A stretch of 64,000 bases of DNA from Flavobacterium geliluteum (GTDB lineage: Bacteria > Bacteroidota > Bacteroidia > Flavobacteriales > Flavobacteriaceae): the NCBI RefSeq assembly GCF_017948595.1, contig NZ_JAGFBV010000004.1, positions 62,001-126,000 on the forward strand, in the 5' to 3' direction. Shown here in pieces: positions 26,950 through 36,259 of this stretch. Each line of letters begins with the position of its first letter. The stretch's first letter is position 1. The notes beneath the pieces were generated by a model. That model was not told where the DNA came from. It saw only the letters and a list, made by a program, of their open reading frames with translations, and did no database searches. The translations under genes and the position numbers were made by a program.

Positions 26950-27058
26950 TTGTTATTGTGATTATTTAACAGAATATTTTTTCCACTTTTAATAAAAACA
27001 GATAACATCACACGACGATTTAATACATAACTATCCAACCGCATCTAACATAAAAAAA

Positions 27059-28747
27059 ATGAAAACTAAAACAATTCGGCTATTGTATATTGCTTTTGCA
27101 ATTGTAACAGCAAATTATCCAAACAAAAGTATAGCTCAAACAGTTAAGGATTATGATACCTACGAAAACATCGAATTTAAGATGTCTAAGGTTCAAGAAC
27201 CTGTGATTCCAAATAATGTAGTAAACCTCAAAGATTTTGGCGCTGTAAATGGTGGTCACACTTTAAATACTCAAGCTTTCGCTGATGCTATTGAAGCTGT
27301 ATCAAAAAAAGGTGGCGGAAAAGTTATAATTCCACCAGGCATTTGGCTAACAGGACCAATTATACTTAAAAGCAACATCGAATTGCACGCTCAAACGGGC
27401 GCTCTAATAAAATTCTCTACTGACAAAAAATTGTATCCGATCATTCAGACTAGTTTTGAAGGACTCAATACCTGGCGTTGCATCTCGCCCATTTACGGCA
27501 AAAATCTAGAAAATATAGCCTTTACAGGAAATGGTGTTTGGGATGGTTCCGGAGAAGCTTGGAGACAAGTCAAAAAAAGCAAACTTAACGAGAGCCAATG
27601 GAAAGAACTTGTTGCCTCAGGTGGAGTCCTAAACGAAAAAAAAGATACTTGGTACCCCTCTGAAGCCTTTATGAAGGCGGCTGTAGGAGCGGATCAAAAT
27701 GTACGTCTTGATCTAAAAACCAAAGAAGAATTTGAAGCCATTCATGATTTTCTTCGTCCTGTTTTGGTGAGTATTCAAAATAGTAAAAAAGTACTTTTTG
27801 ACGGTCCTGTTTTTCAAAATTCACCTGCATGGAATATTCATCCACTCATGGTAGAAGATTTAATTGTACGCAATATAACGGTTCGCAACCCTTGGTATTC
27901 TCAAAATGGTGATGGTCTTGATGTTGAGTCGTGCAAAAATGTAATCATAGAAAATTCTAGTTTTGATGTTGGTGATGACGCTATTTGTATTAAATCTGGA
28001 AAAGATAAAGACGGTCGCGATCGCGGTATTCCTTGCGAAAATATTATCGTCAAAAACAATATAGTTTATCATGGTCACGGTGGTGTTACGGTAGGAAGCG
28101 AAATGTCCAGCGGTGTAAAAAATCTGCATGTTTCTAACTGTACTTTTATGGGTACAGATGTAGGATTGCGTTTTAAGAGCACGCGCGGACGAGGCGGAAT
28201 CGTTGAAAATATCTATATTTCGGATATTTTCATGACTGATATTCCCTCTCAAGCCATTTCTTTCGATCTTTATTATGGAGGAAAATCTATTGCCGAAACA
28301 TTAGCGGAAGGTGGCAATAAAATCAATACTAAAGCGGTTCCTGTAAACGAAGAAACACCTCAGTTTAAAAATATTTCGATAAAAAACATAACGATAAACG
28401 GAGCTTATCAAGCCGTATTTTTGCAAGGTTTGCCTGAAATGAATTTAGAAAATATCGAAATTTCAAATTTAATAGCCAAAGCTAAAAAAGGTTTCTCTAT
28501 TATTGATGCGAACGGAATCCAAATTAGCAATGCAAAATTGGATATTGAAAACCCAACGGTATTCGAAATTTACAACAGTAAAAACATGTCTTTCAAGGAC
28601 ATCGAATTCAGTTCGACTTCTGCAAAAGCAATTACTATAGATGGATCAGAAAGTAAAAACATCGAGTTAGCCTCTTCTAAAAATCTAGATTTTTCTAAAA
28701 AAACAACCATTGGAGAAACCGTTGCAAAAGGAGCTGTGAAGTTTTAA
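27059..28747 (+). CDS. Exported glycoside hydrolase family 28 (polygalacturonase-like)
   Basis: A 562-aa right-handed beta-helix enzyme with a signal peptide ending about residue 26 (KSIAQT). GH28 catalytic motifs are present: NGDGLDVES near 282, GDDAICIKSG with the paired aspartates near 304, GHGGVTVGSE near 339-348, and RFKSTRGRGG where classic enzymes have RIK. It should cleave galacturonic acid linkages of pectin in the periplasm or outside. It is longer than fungal enzymes, with a C-terminal extension of about 110 residues. No SusCD pair is adjacent; it is a single-gene unit behind a LacI-type palindrome and followed by a strong terminator. Confidence 0.92.
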   Translation: MKTKTIRLLYIAFAIVTANYPNKSIAQTVKDYDTYENIEFKMSKVQEPVIPNNVVNLKDFGAVNGGHTLNTQAFADAIEAVSKKGGGKVIIPPGIWLTGPIILKSNIELHAQTGALIKFSTDKKLYPIIQTSFEGLNTWRCISPIYGKNLENIAFTGNGVWDGSGEAWRQVKKSKLNESQWKELVASGGVLNEKKDTWYPSEAFMKAAVGADQNVRLDLKTKEEFEAIHDFLRPVLVSIQNSKKVLFDGPVFQNSPAWNIHPLMVEDLIVRNITVRNPWYSQNGDGLDVESCKNVIIENSSFDVGDDAICIKSGKDKDGRDRGIPCENIIVKNNIVYHGHGGVTVGSEMSSGVKNLHVSNCTFMGTDVGLRFKSTRGRGGIVENIYISDIFMTDIPSQAISFDLYYGGKSIAETLAEGGNKINTKAVPVNEETPQFKNISIKNITINGAYQAVFLQGLPEMNLENIEISNLIAKAKKGFSIIDANGIQISNAKLDIENPTVFEIYNSKNMSFKDIEFSSTSAKAITIDGSESKNIELASSKNLDFSKKTTIGETVAKGAVKF

Positions 28748-28754
28748 TAAAAAT

Positions 28755-28793
28755 AAATTGTGGAGACGCAAAACAGTAGCGTCTCCACAATTT
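28755..28793 (+). terminator. Perfect 15-bp hairpin after the GH28 gene
   Basis: AAATTGTGGAGACGC and GCGTCTCCACAATTT flank a 9-nt loop. It ends transcription of GH28 and also belongs to a GAGACGC-type repeat seen in part near 17789. Confidence 0.7.
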
Positions 28794-28805
28794 AAAAAAT
28801 AATGC

Positions 28806-28813
28806 TAATTTTG
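28806..28813 (+). promoter_or_regulatory. Candidate -7 element directly before the DUF2520 ATG
   Basis: TAATTTTG ends 4 bp before the ATG at 28818, the same spacing as at 20067. A leaderless mRNA is possible. Confidence 0.35.
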
Positions 28814-28817
28814 CGCT

Positions 28818-29579
28818 ATGATTCGAATAACGCTAATTGGTTCTGGGAATGTTGCGCAACATTTGATACAAGCTTTCGCTAAAAGTGAGCTTGTCGACAT
28901 TGTACAGGTATTTTCGAGGCAAAAAGAAACGTTGTCTCACCTACTCGATCCTACTCAAATTGTAACTGATTATTCCGCTTTACAAGAGTCAGATGCATAT
29001 ATCATAGCAGTAGCGGATAATGCTATTGCAAGCGTTTCAGAGCAATTAGCTTTTAAAAATCGATTGGTGGTGCATACTTCAGGAACGGTTTCTTTAAACG
29101 CTTTAGATCCAAAAAATCGACGTGGTGTTTTTTATCCTTTACAAACATTTTCTAAAAACGCAGCTGTTGATTTTTCCGTAATTCCGTTTTGTTTAGAAAC
29201 CGAAAATCATTCCGATTACAGTGTTTTAGAAACTGTAGCCAAAAGCATTTCGAATGCCGTTTTTCCGATTAGTTCAGAACAACGAAAAGCATTACATGTT
29301 TCTGCCGTATTTGTAAATAACTTCACCAATTATTTGTATCAAATAGGTCATGAAATTTGCGTAGAACATCAGGTTCCTTTTGAAATTCTGAAGCCTTTGA
29401 TTCAGGAAACTGCACAAAAAATAAAAATTTTAAATCCCGCTGATGCACAAACGGGCCCTGCAAAACGCAATGATTCTAGCACAATCGAAGCACATTTGGA
29501 CTATCTCACCAATGAGAATCAAAAAAATATTTATAAACTCCTAACACAATCTATACAGCATAATGGCAAAACATTTTAA
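28818..29579 (+). CDS. Rossmann-fold DUF2520 domain protein
   Basis: A 253-aa cytoplasmic protein with an N-terminal NAD(P)-binding fold (LIGSGNVAQHLIQAF at residues 5-19) and a C-terminal helical DUF2520 domain containing HVSAVFVNNFTNYLYQ. It resembles pyrroline-5-carboxylate reductase and ketopantoate reductase-like enzymes, but its substrate is unknown. It heads a cluster that is well conserved in Bacteroidota: DUF2520, KdsC-like HAD phosphatase, UbiA prenyltransferase and Maf. Its end overlaps the HAD gene by 17 bp, which indicates translational coupling. Confidence 0.88.
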   Translation: MIRITLIGSGNVAQHLIQAFAKSELVDIVQVFSRQKETLSHLLDPTQIVTDYSALQESDAYIIAVADNAIASVSEQLAFKNRLVVHTSGTVSLNALDPKNRRGVFYPLQTFSKNAAVDFSVIPFCLETENHSDYSVLETVAKSISNAVFPISSEQRKALHVSAVFVNNFTNYLYQIGHEICVEHQVPFEILKPLIQETAQKIKILNPADAQTGPAKRNDSSTIEAHLDYLTNENQKNIYKLLTQSIQHNGKTF

Positions 29580-30090
29580 AGAAATAATGAATGACATCAC
29601 AACTTTTGTTTTTGATGTTGATGGCGTACTTACAGACGGATCTGTTTTTGTAACCAACGAGGGAGAAATGCTTCGCACGATGAATATTCGCGATGGTTAT
29701 GCCATGAAAGCAGCTGTAGAAAGTGGTTATAATGTTTGTATTATTTCGGGAGGAAGCAACGAAGGCGTTCGCATTAGATTGCGCAATTTAGGGATTACCG
29801 ATATTCATTTAGGTACTCCTGATAAAGTAACAACTTTTAAAGAATACACTGATATTTACAGCATAAAACCGGAAGAAGTATTGTATATGGGTGACGATAT
29901 TCCAGATTTTCATGTGATGAAATTAGTTGGATTACCTACCTGTCCACAGGATGCGAGTCCAGAAATCAAGAATATTTGCCGCTACGTTTCGCACATAAAA
30001 GGCGGAAGAGGCGCGGTACGTGATGTGATTGAGCAAGTCATGAAAGTACAAGGAAAATGGATGGATTATTTTGATGGAAAACACGATTGA
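29563..30090 (+). CDS. KdsC-like HAD phosphatase
   Basis: A 175-aa HAD-superfamily phosphatase of the KdsC (KDO 8-phosphate phosphatase) type, which lacks a cap domain and acts as a tetramer. HAD motif 1 is FDVDGVLTDG, motif 2 is IISGGS, and motif 4 is MGDDIPD. Removing phosphate from KDO 8-phosphate would serve lipopolysaccharide core synthesis, the most likely role. A second ATG 24 bases downstream (MNDITT) is possible, but the first fits the overlap with DUF2520. The kdsA/kdsB genes are not in the window. Confidence 0.88.
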   Translation: MAKHFKEIMNDITTFVFDVDGVLTDGSVFVTNEGEMLRTMNIRDGYAMKAAVESGYNVCIISGGSNEGVRIRLRNLGITDIHLGTPDKVTTFKEYTDIYSIKPEEVLYMGDDIPDFHVMKLVGLPTCPQDASPEIKNICRYVSHIKGGRGAVRDVIEQVMKVQGKWMDYFDGKHD

Positions 30091-30197
30091 TTTTTTTTGA
30101 AATGAATTTTGTAAAAAGTAAAATATAGCTTTAGCAACTTTATTTTAGAAAAACCTTTGAACCTTTGTAACTCTGAACCTTTGTCTCTTAAAAAAAA

Positions 30198-31124
30198 ATG
30201 AAATTCCTTAAACTCATTCGATACCAGAACTTACTCATGCTTGCTTTTATGCAGGTATTGTTTCGATATGCTTTTTTAAAATTGCAAAATATTCCGCTGG
30301 CTTTGGCCGACTGGCAATATGGATTGCTAATTTTAAGTACAGTTTTGATTGCGGCCGCAGGTTATGTAATCAATAATATCATGGATGTCGCAAGTGACAC
30401 CATCAATAAACCAAAAGATGTTGTCATTGGTAAAGGAATTACAGAAACAGCAGCCTATAATATTTATATTACCCTCAATATTACAGGCGTTGCCATTGGT
30501 TGTTATTTGTCTAATGTGATAATGCGACCTAGTTTTGCCGTACTTTTTATTCTAATTGCCACACTTCTTTATTTTTATGCTACTGCTTTAAAACAAATTA
30601 TGGTGTTAGGGAATATTGTTGTTGCACTATTGCTCGCCTCGAGCGTTGTCATCATTGGGGTATTTGATTTATTTCCTGCCACTAACTCAGAAAATCAGGC
30701 GCAAATGGCAAGTTTTTTTTCTATTTTAACAGATTATGCTTTGTTTGCTTTTATGATTAATTTAATTCGTGAAATCATCAAAGATATAGAAGATGTAGAC
30801 GGTGATTACAATCAAGGAATGAATACGCTGCCTATTGCCATAGGAAATCGCAGAGCAGCTATCATAGCGTTGGTTTTGGCCATTTTTTCCTTTATTTTAC
30901 TGCTTCTTTACTGCAACAAATATTTTGTAGAAAACGGTCTTTTTTTCGTCACTTTTTATGCTTTTGCCTTTGTATTGGCTCCCCTGCTTTATTTTATTGT
31001 AAAAATCTATGGAGCAAAATCAAAAAAAGATTTTCATCATTTGAGTACCGTTTTAAAATTGATTTTACTTTTCGGAATTTTATCAATTGTAGTCATCACA
31101 TTCAATATTCGCTATAATGCTTAA
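30198..31124 (+). CDS. UbiA family prenyltransferase
   Basis: A 308-aa membrane protein with about eight to nine helices. The first Asp-rich motif is NNIMDVASDTINKPKD near residues 55-70 and the second is DIEDVDGD near 196-203; both bind prenyl diphosphate via Mg2+. Relatives in Flavobacteriia are often called geranylgeranylglycerol-phosphate geranylgeranyltransferase, but UbiA enzymes with other acceptors look alike, so the acceptor is uncertain. It overlaps maf by 8 bp and follows the HAD gene by about 107 bp, within the conserved cluster. Confidence 0.88.
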   Translation: MKFLKLIRYQNLLMLAFMQVLFRYAFLKLQNIPLALADWQYGLLILSTVLIAAAGYVINNIMDVASDTINKPKDVVIGKGITETAAYNIYITLNITGVAIGCYLSNVIMRPSFAVLFILIATLLYFYATALKQIMVLGNIVVALLLASSVVIIGVFDLFPATNSENQAQMASFFSILTDYALFAFMINLIREIIKDIEDVDGDYNQGMNTLPIAIGNRRAAIIALVLAIFSFILLLLYCNKYFVENGLFFVTFYAFAFVLAPLLYFIVKIYGAKSKKDFHHLSTVLKLILLFGILSIVVITFNIRYNA

Positions 31125-31701
31125 AGAAAAATTAAAAAAATACAAGCTAATACTAGCCTCAGGTTCACCACGCAGACAACAGTTTTTTAAGGATTTGGAC
31201 TTGGATTTCGAAATACGATTGAAAGATATCGAAGAAATTTATCCTCCGGAATTAAAAGCAGTCGAAATAACAAATTTTCTTGCTGAATTGAAAGCCAGCG
31301 CTTTTGAAGGAGAATTGCAGCCTAACGAAATTTTAGTAACCAGCGATACTATCGTCTGGCATCAGAATAAAGCTTTAGGAAAACCAAAAAATGCCGAGGA
31401 AGCTTTTACGATGATAAAATCATTGTCGAATACTACTCACGAAGTGATTACCTCTGTTTGTTTTAAAACTAGTACTGCTTCTACCCTTTTACACGATACT
31501 ACCAAAGTTACCTTTAATGATATCTCTGATGAAGCTATTTTGTATTACATTCAAAATTATCAGCCGTACGACAAAGCTGGTGCTTATGGCATTCAGGAAT
31601 GGTTTGGTTTTATGGCTGTAGCCAAAGTCGAAGGTTCGCATACAAATGTTATGGGGCTTCCAACTGCTAAAGTTTACGAATATTTAAGTACTTTAGAATA
31701 A
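31117..31701 (+). CDS. maf: Maf-like nucleoside triphosphate pyrophosphatase
   Basis: A 194-aa Maf protein. The N-terminal LILASGSPRRQQFF motif and the catalytic-core segments TSDTIV, KPKNAEEAF and YDKAGAYGIQ identify the family. These enzymes hydrolyse dTTP, UTP and modified nucleotides to monophosphates and can delay septum formation. The motif pattern suggests the YhdE-like dTTP/UTP subgroup. Length is normal. It overlaps the ubiA-like gene by 8 bp, so translation is probably coupled. Confidence 0.93.
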   Translation: MLKEKLKKYKLILASGSPRRQQFFKDLDLDFEIRLKDIEEIYPPELKAVEITNFLAELKASAFEGELQPNEILVTSDTIVWHQNKALGKPKNAEEAFTMIKSLSNTTHEVITSVCFKTSTASTLLHDTTKVTFNDISDEAILYYIQNYQPYDKAGAYGIQEWFGFMAVAKVEGSHTNVMGLPTAKVYEYLSTLE

Positions 31702-31711
31702 AATTAAAATT

Positions 31712-32245
31712 ATGTTTTCTTTCAAAGAATATTCACAGGAAATACTGGTAACAATCGTACTTTTTATCGTATTGATGTTACTGAGAGTTATTGTTGCAAA
31801 ATTGATTCGAAAATTTGCAAAAACCAGTGAAAGATTAGAGCACCGAACCAATTTGGTAATTAAATATGTTCATTTGTTAATGAATATCCTGGTAATCACG
31901 AGTTTGATTGTGATCTGGGGTGTTGATACTAAAGACATTTTTATCACGATTTCTTCCATTACAACCGTTATTGGAGTAGCGCTGTTTGCACAATGGTCTA
32001 TTTTAAGTAATGTTACTTCGGGGATGATTTTGTTTTTTTCGTTTCCTTTTAAAATCGGAGATACAATAAAAATTCACGACAAAGATTTTCCGATAGAAGC
32101 AGAAATTGAGGATATAAGCGCCTTTCATGTCAATTTAAAAACCAAAGATGGCGAACGAATTATTTACCCCAATAATTTACTGCTTCAAAAAGGTATTTCG
32201 ATCATGCCTGCCCATTCTTACGAAGAGAAAGACTTCTTTGATTAA
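31712..32245 (+). CDS. Small MscS-like channel protein
   Basis: A 177-aa protein with three hydrophobic segments (about residues 8-26, 51-70, 80-110) and a reduced MscS beta domain (FKIGDTIKIHDKDFPIEAEIEDISAFHVNL). It lacks the large C-terminal cage of E. coli MscS and is shorter than usual (about 280 aa). The pore helix contains TVIGVALFAQWSILSNVTSGMI. It follows maf by 10 bp and may share its transcript. It is a relative of, and distinct from, the longer MscS at 1.9 kb. Confidence 0.87.
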   Translation: MFSFKEYSQEILVTIVLFIVLMLLRVIVAKLIRKFAKTSERLEHRTNLVIKYVHLLMNILVITSLIVIWGVDTKDIFITISSITTVIGVALFAQWSILSNVTSGMILFFSFPFKIGDTIKIHDKDFPIEAEIEDISAFHVNLKTKDGERIIYPNNLLLQKGISIMPAHSYEEKDFFD

Positions 32246-32356
32246 ATTGTTAATGGGAATTTTGTAATTTAATCTTAAAAAATTAAAACAATAAAATCTT
32301 TGTAAAATACCATATTTGCTTCATCCAAATTTTAGTTTCACCAAACTTTCAAAAAC

Positions 32357-33457
32357 ATGATTAAGCAGATAGAATTGCCTTTTTTCGCAAAGATCGCCTT
32401 TATTTTAATTACATTACTCTCGCTCGGATTCCTTTTTTATATTGGTAAAGACGTTATTACGCCTGTGTTAATGGCTTTTCTGGTTGCCGTTTTATTATTA
32501 CCCATATTTACTTTTCTAAATGTAAAATTTAGATTTCCCCGTTATTTGGCTGCGATCCTTAGTGTACTGTTTTTTGCTGCCTGTATCATTGGTATTATGG
32601 TCTTTATATCGTATCAGGTTAGCGATATTGCCAATGATTTCTCTACTATCAAAAAAAATGCAAATAGCTTTCTGGTCGACATTCAAAAGTTTATAAAAGA
32701 CAATTTTAATCTTAGTCTTGGCGAACAAAATAAATACATTGACGATGTGGCAAAGGATTCTGTAAAGAATGGCAAGGCTACTTTGGGTTCTGCCCTAATC
32801 TCTGTCTCTGATTTGCTTTTAGATTGTACAATAATTCCAATTTATACCTTTTTATTTTTAATTTATAAAGATCATTTTATTCTTTTTCTGGCCAAATTGA
32901 TCAAAAAAGAAAACCACAATACTCTAAAAGATATTTTATGTCAGATAAAGGTTTCTGTCAACAATTATATCATAAGCCTAATTCTGGAAATGATCATTGT
33001 TTCTATTTTAACGGCATTAGGACTTTGGATTATTGGGGTTAAATATTTTGTATTATTAGGACTTATTACTGGTATTTTGAATATGATTCCGTATATTGGT
33101 ATCATGCTAGCTGGTGTAATTACCATTTTTGCTTCGCTCACAGGAACTCCGGAAACCTCTGTAATTATTAGTATTTTGATTGTAAACGTTATAGTACAAC
33201 TAATTGATAACAATATACTTGTTCCTTTAATTATTAATTCTAAAGTAGAAATAAATGCTATGGTTTCTATTATCGGAATCATTATTGGCGGTGCAGCTTC
33301 GGGAATTTCTGGAATGTTTCTTGCCATTCCTCTTTTGGCCATTCTAAAAATTATCTTTGACAGAATAGAATCTCTGGAACCCTGGGGTTATTTTATGGGA
33401 AATCACATGCCTAAAAAATTCACATGGAGAATTCGAAAAATTAAAATTGAAAGTTAA
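32357..33457 (+). CDS. AI-2E family transporter
   Basis: A 366-aa membrane protein with about eight helices and a soluble section around residues 85-150, the layout of AI-2E (PerM) transporters. The conserved C-terminal region GLITGILNMIPYIGIMLAGVI and the IPLLAILKIIFDR segment are typical. Family members export autoinducer-2 or act as Na+/H+ antiporters; the substrate cannot be told here. It has about 110 bp of upstream sequence and is probably a single-gene unit. Confidence 0.9.
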   Translation: MIKQIELPFFAKIAFILITLLSLGFLFYIGKDVITPVLMAFLVAVLLLPIFTFLNVKFRFPRYLAAILSVLFFAACIIGIMVFISYQVSDIANDFSTIKKNANSFLVDIQKFIKDNFNLSLGEQNKYIDDVAKDSVKNGKATLGSALISVSDLLLDCTIIPIYTFLFLIYKDHFILFLAKLIKKENHNTLKDILCQIKVSVNNYIISLILEMIIVSILTALGLWIIGVKYFVLLGLITGILNMIPYIGIMLAGVITIFASLTGTPETSVIISILIVNVIVQLIDNNILVPLIINSKVEINAMVSIIGIIIGGAASGISGMFLAIPLLAILKIIFDRIESLEPWGYFMGNHMPKKFTWRIRKIKIES

Positions 33458-33533
33458 AAACGAATTTATTTGAGAATATTTATATTATTTGACTTATATT
33501 CATGATATAATTATCTATACACCCTTTTTTTTG

Positions 33534-35360
33534 ATGTTTCGAAATTTTAAAATATTGTTTTTTATTTTACTTTGCATGTACTCTAATGAAGTATTATCGC
33601 AAGAAAAAGATACTAAAAAAGAAAAAGACAAAACAGAAACGTATTCTGAGATAAAAAAAAGAGCCAAAAAGATTAAAGCAGCAAAATTCTTTAAGAAAGT
33701 AATTTTTCGATCTCCAAAATCTAAAACCAGTCAAATTCCTGTAATCATAAAAGATACAGCGAAATTTGAGGGCAAAATTATTCGAAAAATCCGAATCGTA
33801 ACGCTTGATCCTTTTGGTCGTTCAGATACTGATTCTACTGTCGTTCCTAAAAATTGGGGAGAAAGAAACGGCAATAAATTTCATCTCAAAACCAAAAAAT
33901 TTGCCATACAAAATTTATTGCTTTTTAAAAAAAACACACCTTACAATGCTTACAAAGTACAAGAATCTGAACGTATTATCAGGTCGCAACGTTATGTGAG
34001 TAAAGTAACTATCTCTGAAGAATTACTTACAACCACCAACGATTCTATAGATATTACAGTTCGTGTTCTGGATGCCTGGAGCATACTGCCAAGATTTTCT
34101 ATATCAAGTTCCCGAGTTAATGCCGGTTTTTTAGATCGAAACATTTTTGGTACAGGGCAACAATTAGAATATCGCTTTACCAATAGATTTCAGGATGGTC
34201 GCGATGGTCACGATGGTACCTATACAATTCCGAATATCAAAAATACTTTTATAAGTACTCGCGTAAAATATAGAATTGATTTGGATAATAATTATAGCAA
34301 AAGTATTGCTATCGAGCGTCCGTTTTATTCTCCTCTAACAAAATATGCAGGCGGTATCATTCTGGGGCAAAGATACCAGCGAGATACTTTGCAAGCTGCA
34401 GATTTGAGTTTTGCTTATCAAAATTTCAAATACAATGTACACGATTTTTGGATCGCAAAAGCATTCGATGTTACCAGTGATAATCCTAAAAAAGAGCGGA
34501 CAACAAATCTTATTTTAGCAACACGATTGTTAGACGTTGATTATGTCGAAAGCCCACTTCCTGCTTATGATTCGATTCAATTTTTTTCTGATGAAAAGCA
34601 AATGTTGCTTGGATTTGGATTGAATACCCGTGAATTCGTTAGAGACAATTATATTTTTAGAAATGGAAACCCTGAGGATGTACCCGTTGGAAGAATTTAC
34701 GGAATTACATTGGGCTATCAATACAAAAATAAAATTTGGCGTCCTTATGCAGGCGCGCAGGCTTCGTTTGGAGATTATTTTCCCTGGGGATTTTTAAGTA
34801 CCAATTTTGAAGTCGGAACCTACTTTCATCAATCAAAAACATATCAGACAGCGTTTTCTTTTCAAGCCAATTATTTTACCAACTTAATTGAAATGGGCAA
34901 CTGGAAACTGAGGCAATTTATTAAACCCGAATTTATAATAGGTGTTAATAGAGCCGGTTCTATGGGCGACCAGCTTAATATAAATGAAGATTATGGCATC
35001 CAAGGTTTTAACACCGCAATTTACGGAACCAGCAAAATGTTACTAACGCTACAAACACAAACGTACGCTCCGAACGAAATTTTAGGATTTAGGATTAATC
35101 CGTTTTTTAATTATTCTATTGCTGTTTTAGGAAATAGTAATGTGGGCGTATTGCAAAATAAATATTATCAGAAATTAAGCCTTGGTCTCACTATTAATAA
35201 TGACTATTTGGTATTTAGTTCTTTTCAGCTTTCGATTTCCTACTATCCAACGATTCCAAATCAGGGAGACAATATCTTTAAAACCAATACTTTTCAAAAT
35301 TCAGATTTTGGAATGCAAAGCTTTGGACTTGGAAAACCTCGAATTGTAGAATATAAATAA
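33534..35360 (+). CDS. Outer-membrane protein with POTRA-like and BamA/TamA-like barrel regions
   Basis: A 608-aa protein from the ATG at 33534, which gives a signal peptide (NFKILFFILLCMYSNEVLSQ); the frame extends upstream to a TTG or other codon without a signal. After a lysine-rich segment (residues 25-60) comes a POTRA-like domain around 65-180 (IRKIRIVTLDPFGRS, QESERIIRSQRYVSKVTI). The rest is a run of beta-strands with alternating hydrophobics (IFGTGQQLEYRFTN, YAGGIILGQRY), as in Omp85 barrels. It may insert or move proteins or lipids at the outer membrane. No bam-type partner is adjacent. Confidence 0.78.
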   Translation: MFRNFKILFFILLCMYSNEVLSQEKDTKKEKDKTETYSEIKKRAKKIKAAKFFKKVIFRSPKSKTSQIPVIIKDTAKFEGKIIRKIRIVTLDPFGRSDTDSTVVPKNWGERNGNKFHLKTKKFAIQNLLLFKKNTPYNAYKVQESERIIRSQRYVSKVTISEELLTTTNDSIDITVRVLDAWSILPRFSISSSRVNAGFLDRNIFGTGQQLEYRFTNRFQDGRDGHDGTYTIPNIKNTFISTRVKYRIDLDNNYSKSIAIERPFYSPLTKYAGGIILGQRYQRDTLQAADLSFAYQNFKYNVHDFWIAKAFDVTSDNPKKERTTNLILATRLLDVDYVESPLPAYDSIQFFSDEKQMLLGFGLNTREFVRDNYIFRNGNPEDVPVGRIYGITLGYQYKNKIWRPYAGAQASFGDYFPWGFLSTNFEVGTYFHQSKTYQTAFSFQANYFTNLIEMGNWKLRQFIKPEFIIGVNRAGSMGDQLNINEDYGIQGFNTAIYGTSKMLLTLQTQTYAPNEILGFRINPFFNYSIAVLGNSNVGVLQNKYYQKLSLGLTINNDYLVFSSFQLSISYYPTIPNQGDNIFKTNTFQNSDFGMQSFGLGKPRIVEYK

Positions 35361-35566
35361 CTTCTGTTTTAAATTTTAGTAGTATTTTATCAAATAAAAA
35401 CAATTTCGTAATGTTTTTATAAATATTTAATAATCAGTATTTTTCCTTTTAAATAGTGAAATTTCATAAACAAATAGACTAAATTTTAAGAGTAAAATGC
35501 ATTTGTTTTTTAATTTTGGCACAGTATATGAATATTCACATACAGATTAACATAAAAACAATAAAA

Positions 35567-36058
35567 ATGAAAACGCTAAAATTAACAATCTTCGGAATAT
35601 TTCTTTTGGTTGCCAATGCCACACAAGCTCAAGTTTCTGTAAATATTAATATTGGTTCTCCTCCAGAATGGGGACCTGTAGGTTACACAGAAATGGAATA
35701 TTACTACTTGCCTGATATCGAAGCCTATTATGATGTTCGAGCTACACAATTTATTTATTTTGGAGGGGGAAAATGGATTCGTTCCAGCCGTTTACCAAGA
35801 CAATACAGAAATTATGATTTGTACGGAGGTTATAAAGTAGTTTTGAATGATTATCACGGAAGACGTCCTTACACATATTTTAAGAATCACAGAGTAAAAT
35901 ATTACAAAGGATACCACGGTGCACCTCAAAAATGCTACAAACCAAGAAAAGGAAATGGTCATTACAAACACGAGCGAAATGATCGTCGCGATGACCGCAG
36001 AAATGATCGCCACGATGATCGTCATGATAGAGGACATGGGAAACATCACAGAGACTAG
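35567..36058 (+). CDS. Exported basic protein with Asp/Arg/His-rich tail
   Basis: A 163-aa protein from the ATG at 35567, where a signal peptide begins (LKLTIFGIFLLVANATQAQ). The mature part starts with VSVNINIGSPPEWGP and an aromatic-rich region (YYYLPDIEAYYDV), then ends in repeats such as RRDDRRNDRHDDRHDRGHGKHH. The first part resembles small Bacteroidota proteins of unknown function; the tail could bind metal ions or nucleic acid. A hairpin terminator follows at 36109. An upstream TAATTTTG at 35511-35518 may be its -7 element. Confidence 0.78.
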   Translation: MKTLKLTIFGIFLLVANATQAQVSVNINIGSPPEWGPVGYTEMEYYYLPDIEAYYDVRATQFIYFGGGKWIRSSRLPRQYRNYDLYGGYKVVLNDYHGRRPYTYFKNHRVKYYKGYHGAPQKCYKPRKGNGHYKHERNDRRDDRRNDRHDDRHDRGHGKHHRD

Positions 36059-36108
36059 TTATTTTAACCTCTTCTTGATCAAGTTTACATAGTTTTTCAA
36101 TTATACAT

Positions 36109-36149
36109 AAAAAATAGCAGCATCGTTAAAAGGTGCTGCTATTTTTTTT
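36109..36149 (+). terminator. Terminator after the basic exported protein gene
   Basis: AAAAAATAGCAGCA / TGCTGCTATTTTTT stem with an 11-nt loop and T tail, 50 bp after the stop. Confidence 0.8.
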
Positions 36150-36259
36150 AAATAATGGACAGAATTGTTAATTTACTCCTGAAATAAAAAAAATGATATT
36201 TAAAAAAATAATTTGTTGAAAAAAACGTTAACAATAGGTTTTTTCTGTCTTTAATGTAT

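Noticed and set aside
35792..36049. An 85-codon hydrophobic minus-strand frame opposite the basic exported protein
   Set aside because: Produced by the GATGAYCG-type codons of the plus-strand Asp/Arg/His tail; no independent support.
35991..36055. Tandem-like DNA repeats in the Asp/Arg/His-rich tail
   Set aside because: They are codon repeats inside a coding region, too short and irregular for a CRISPR or minisatellite call.
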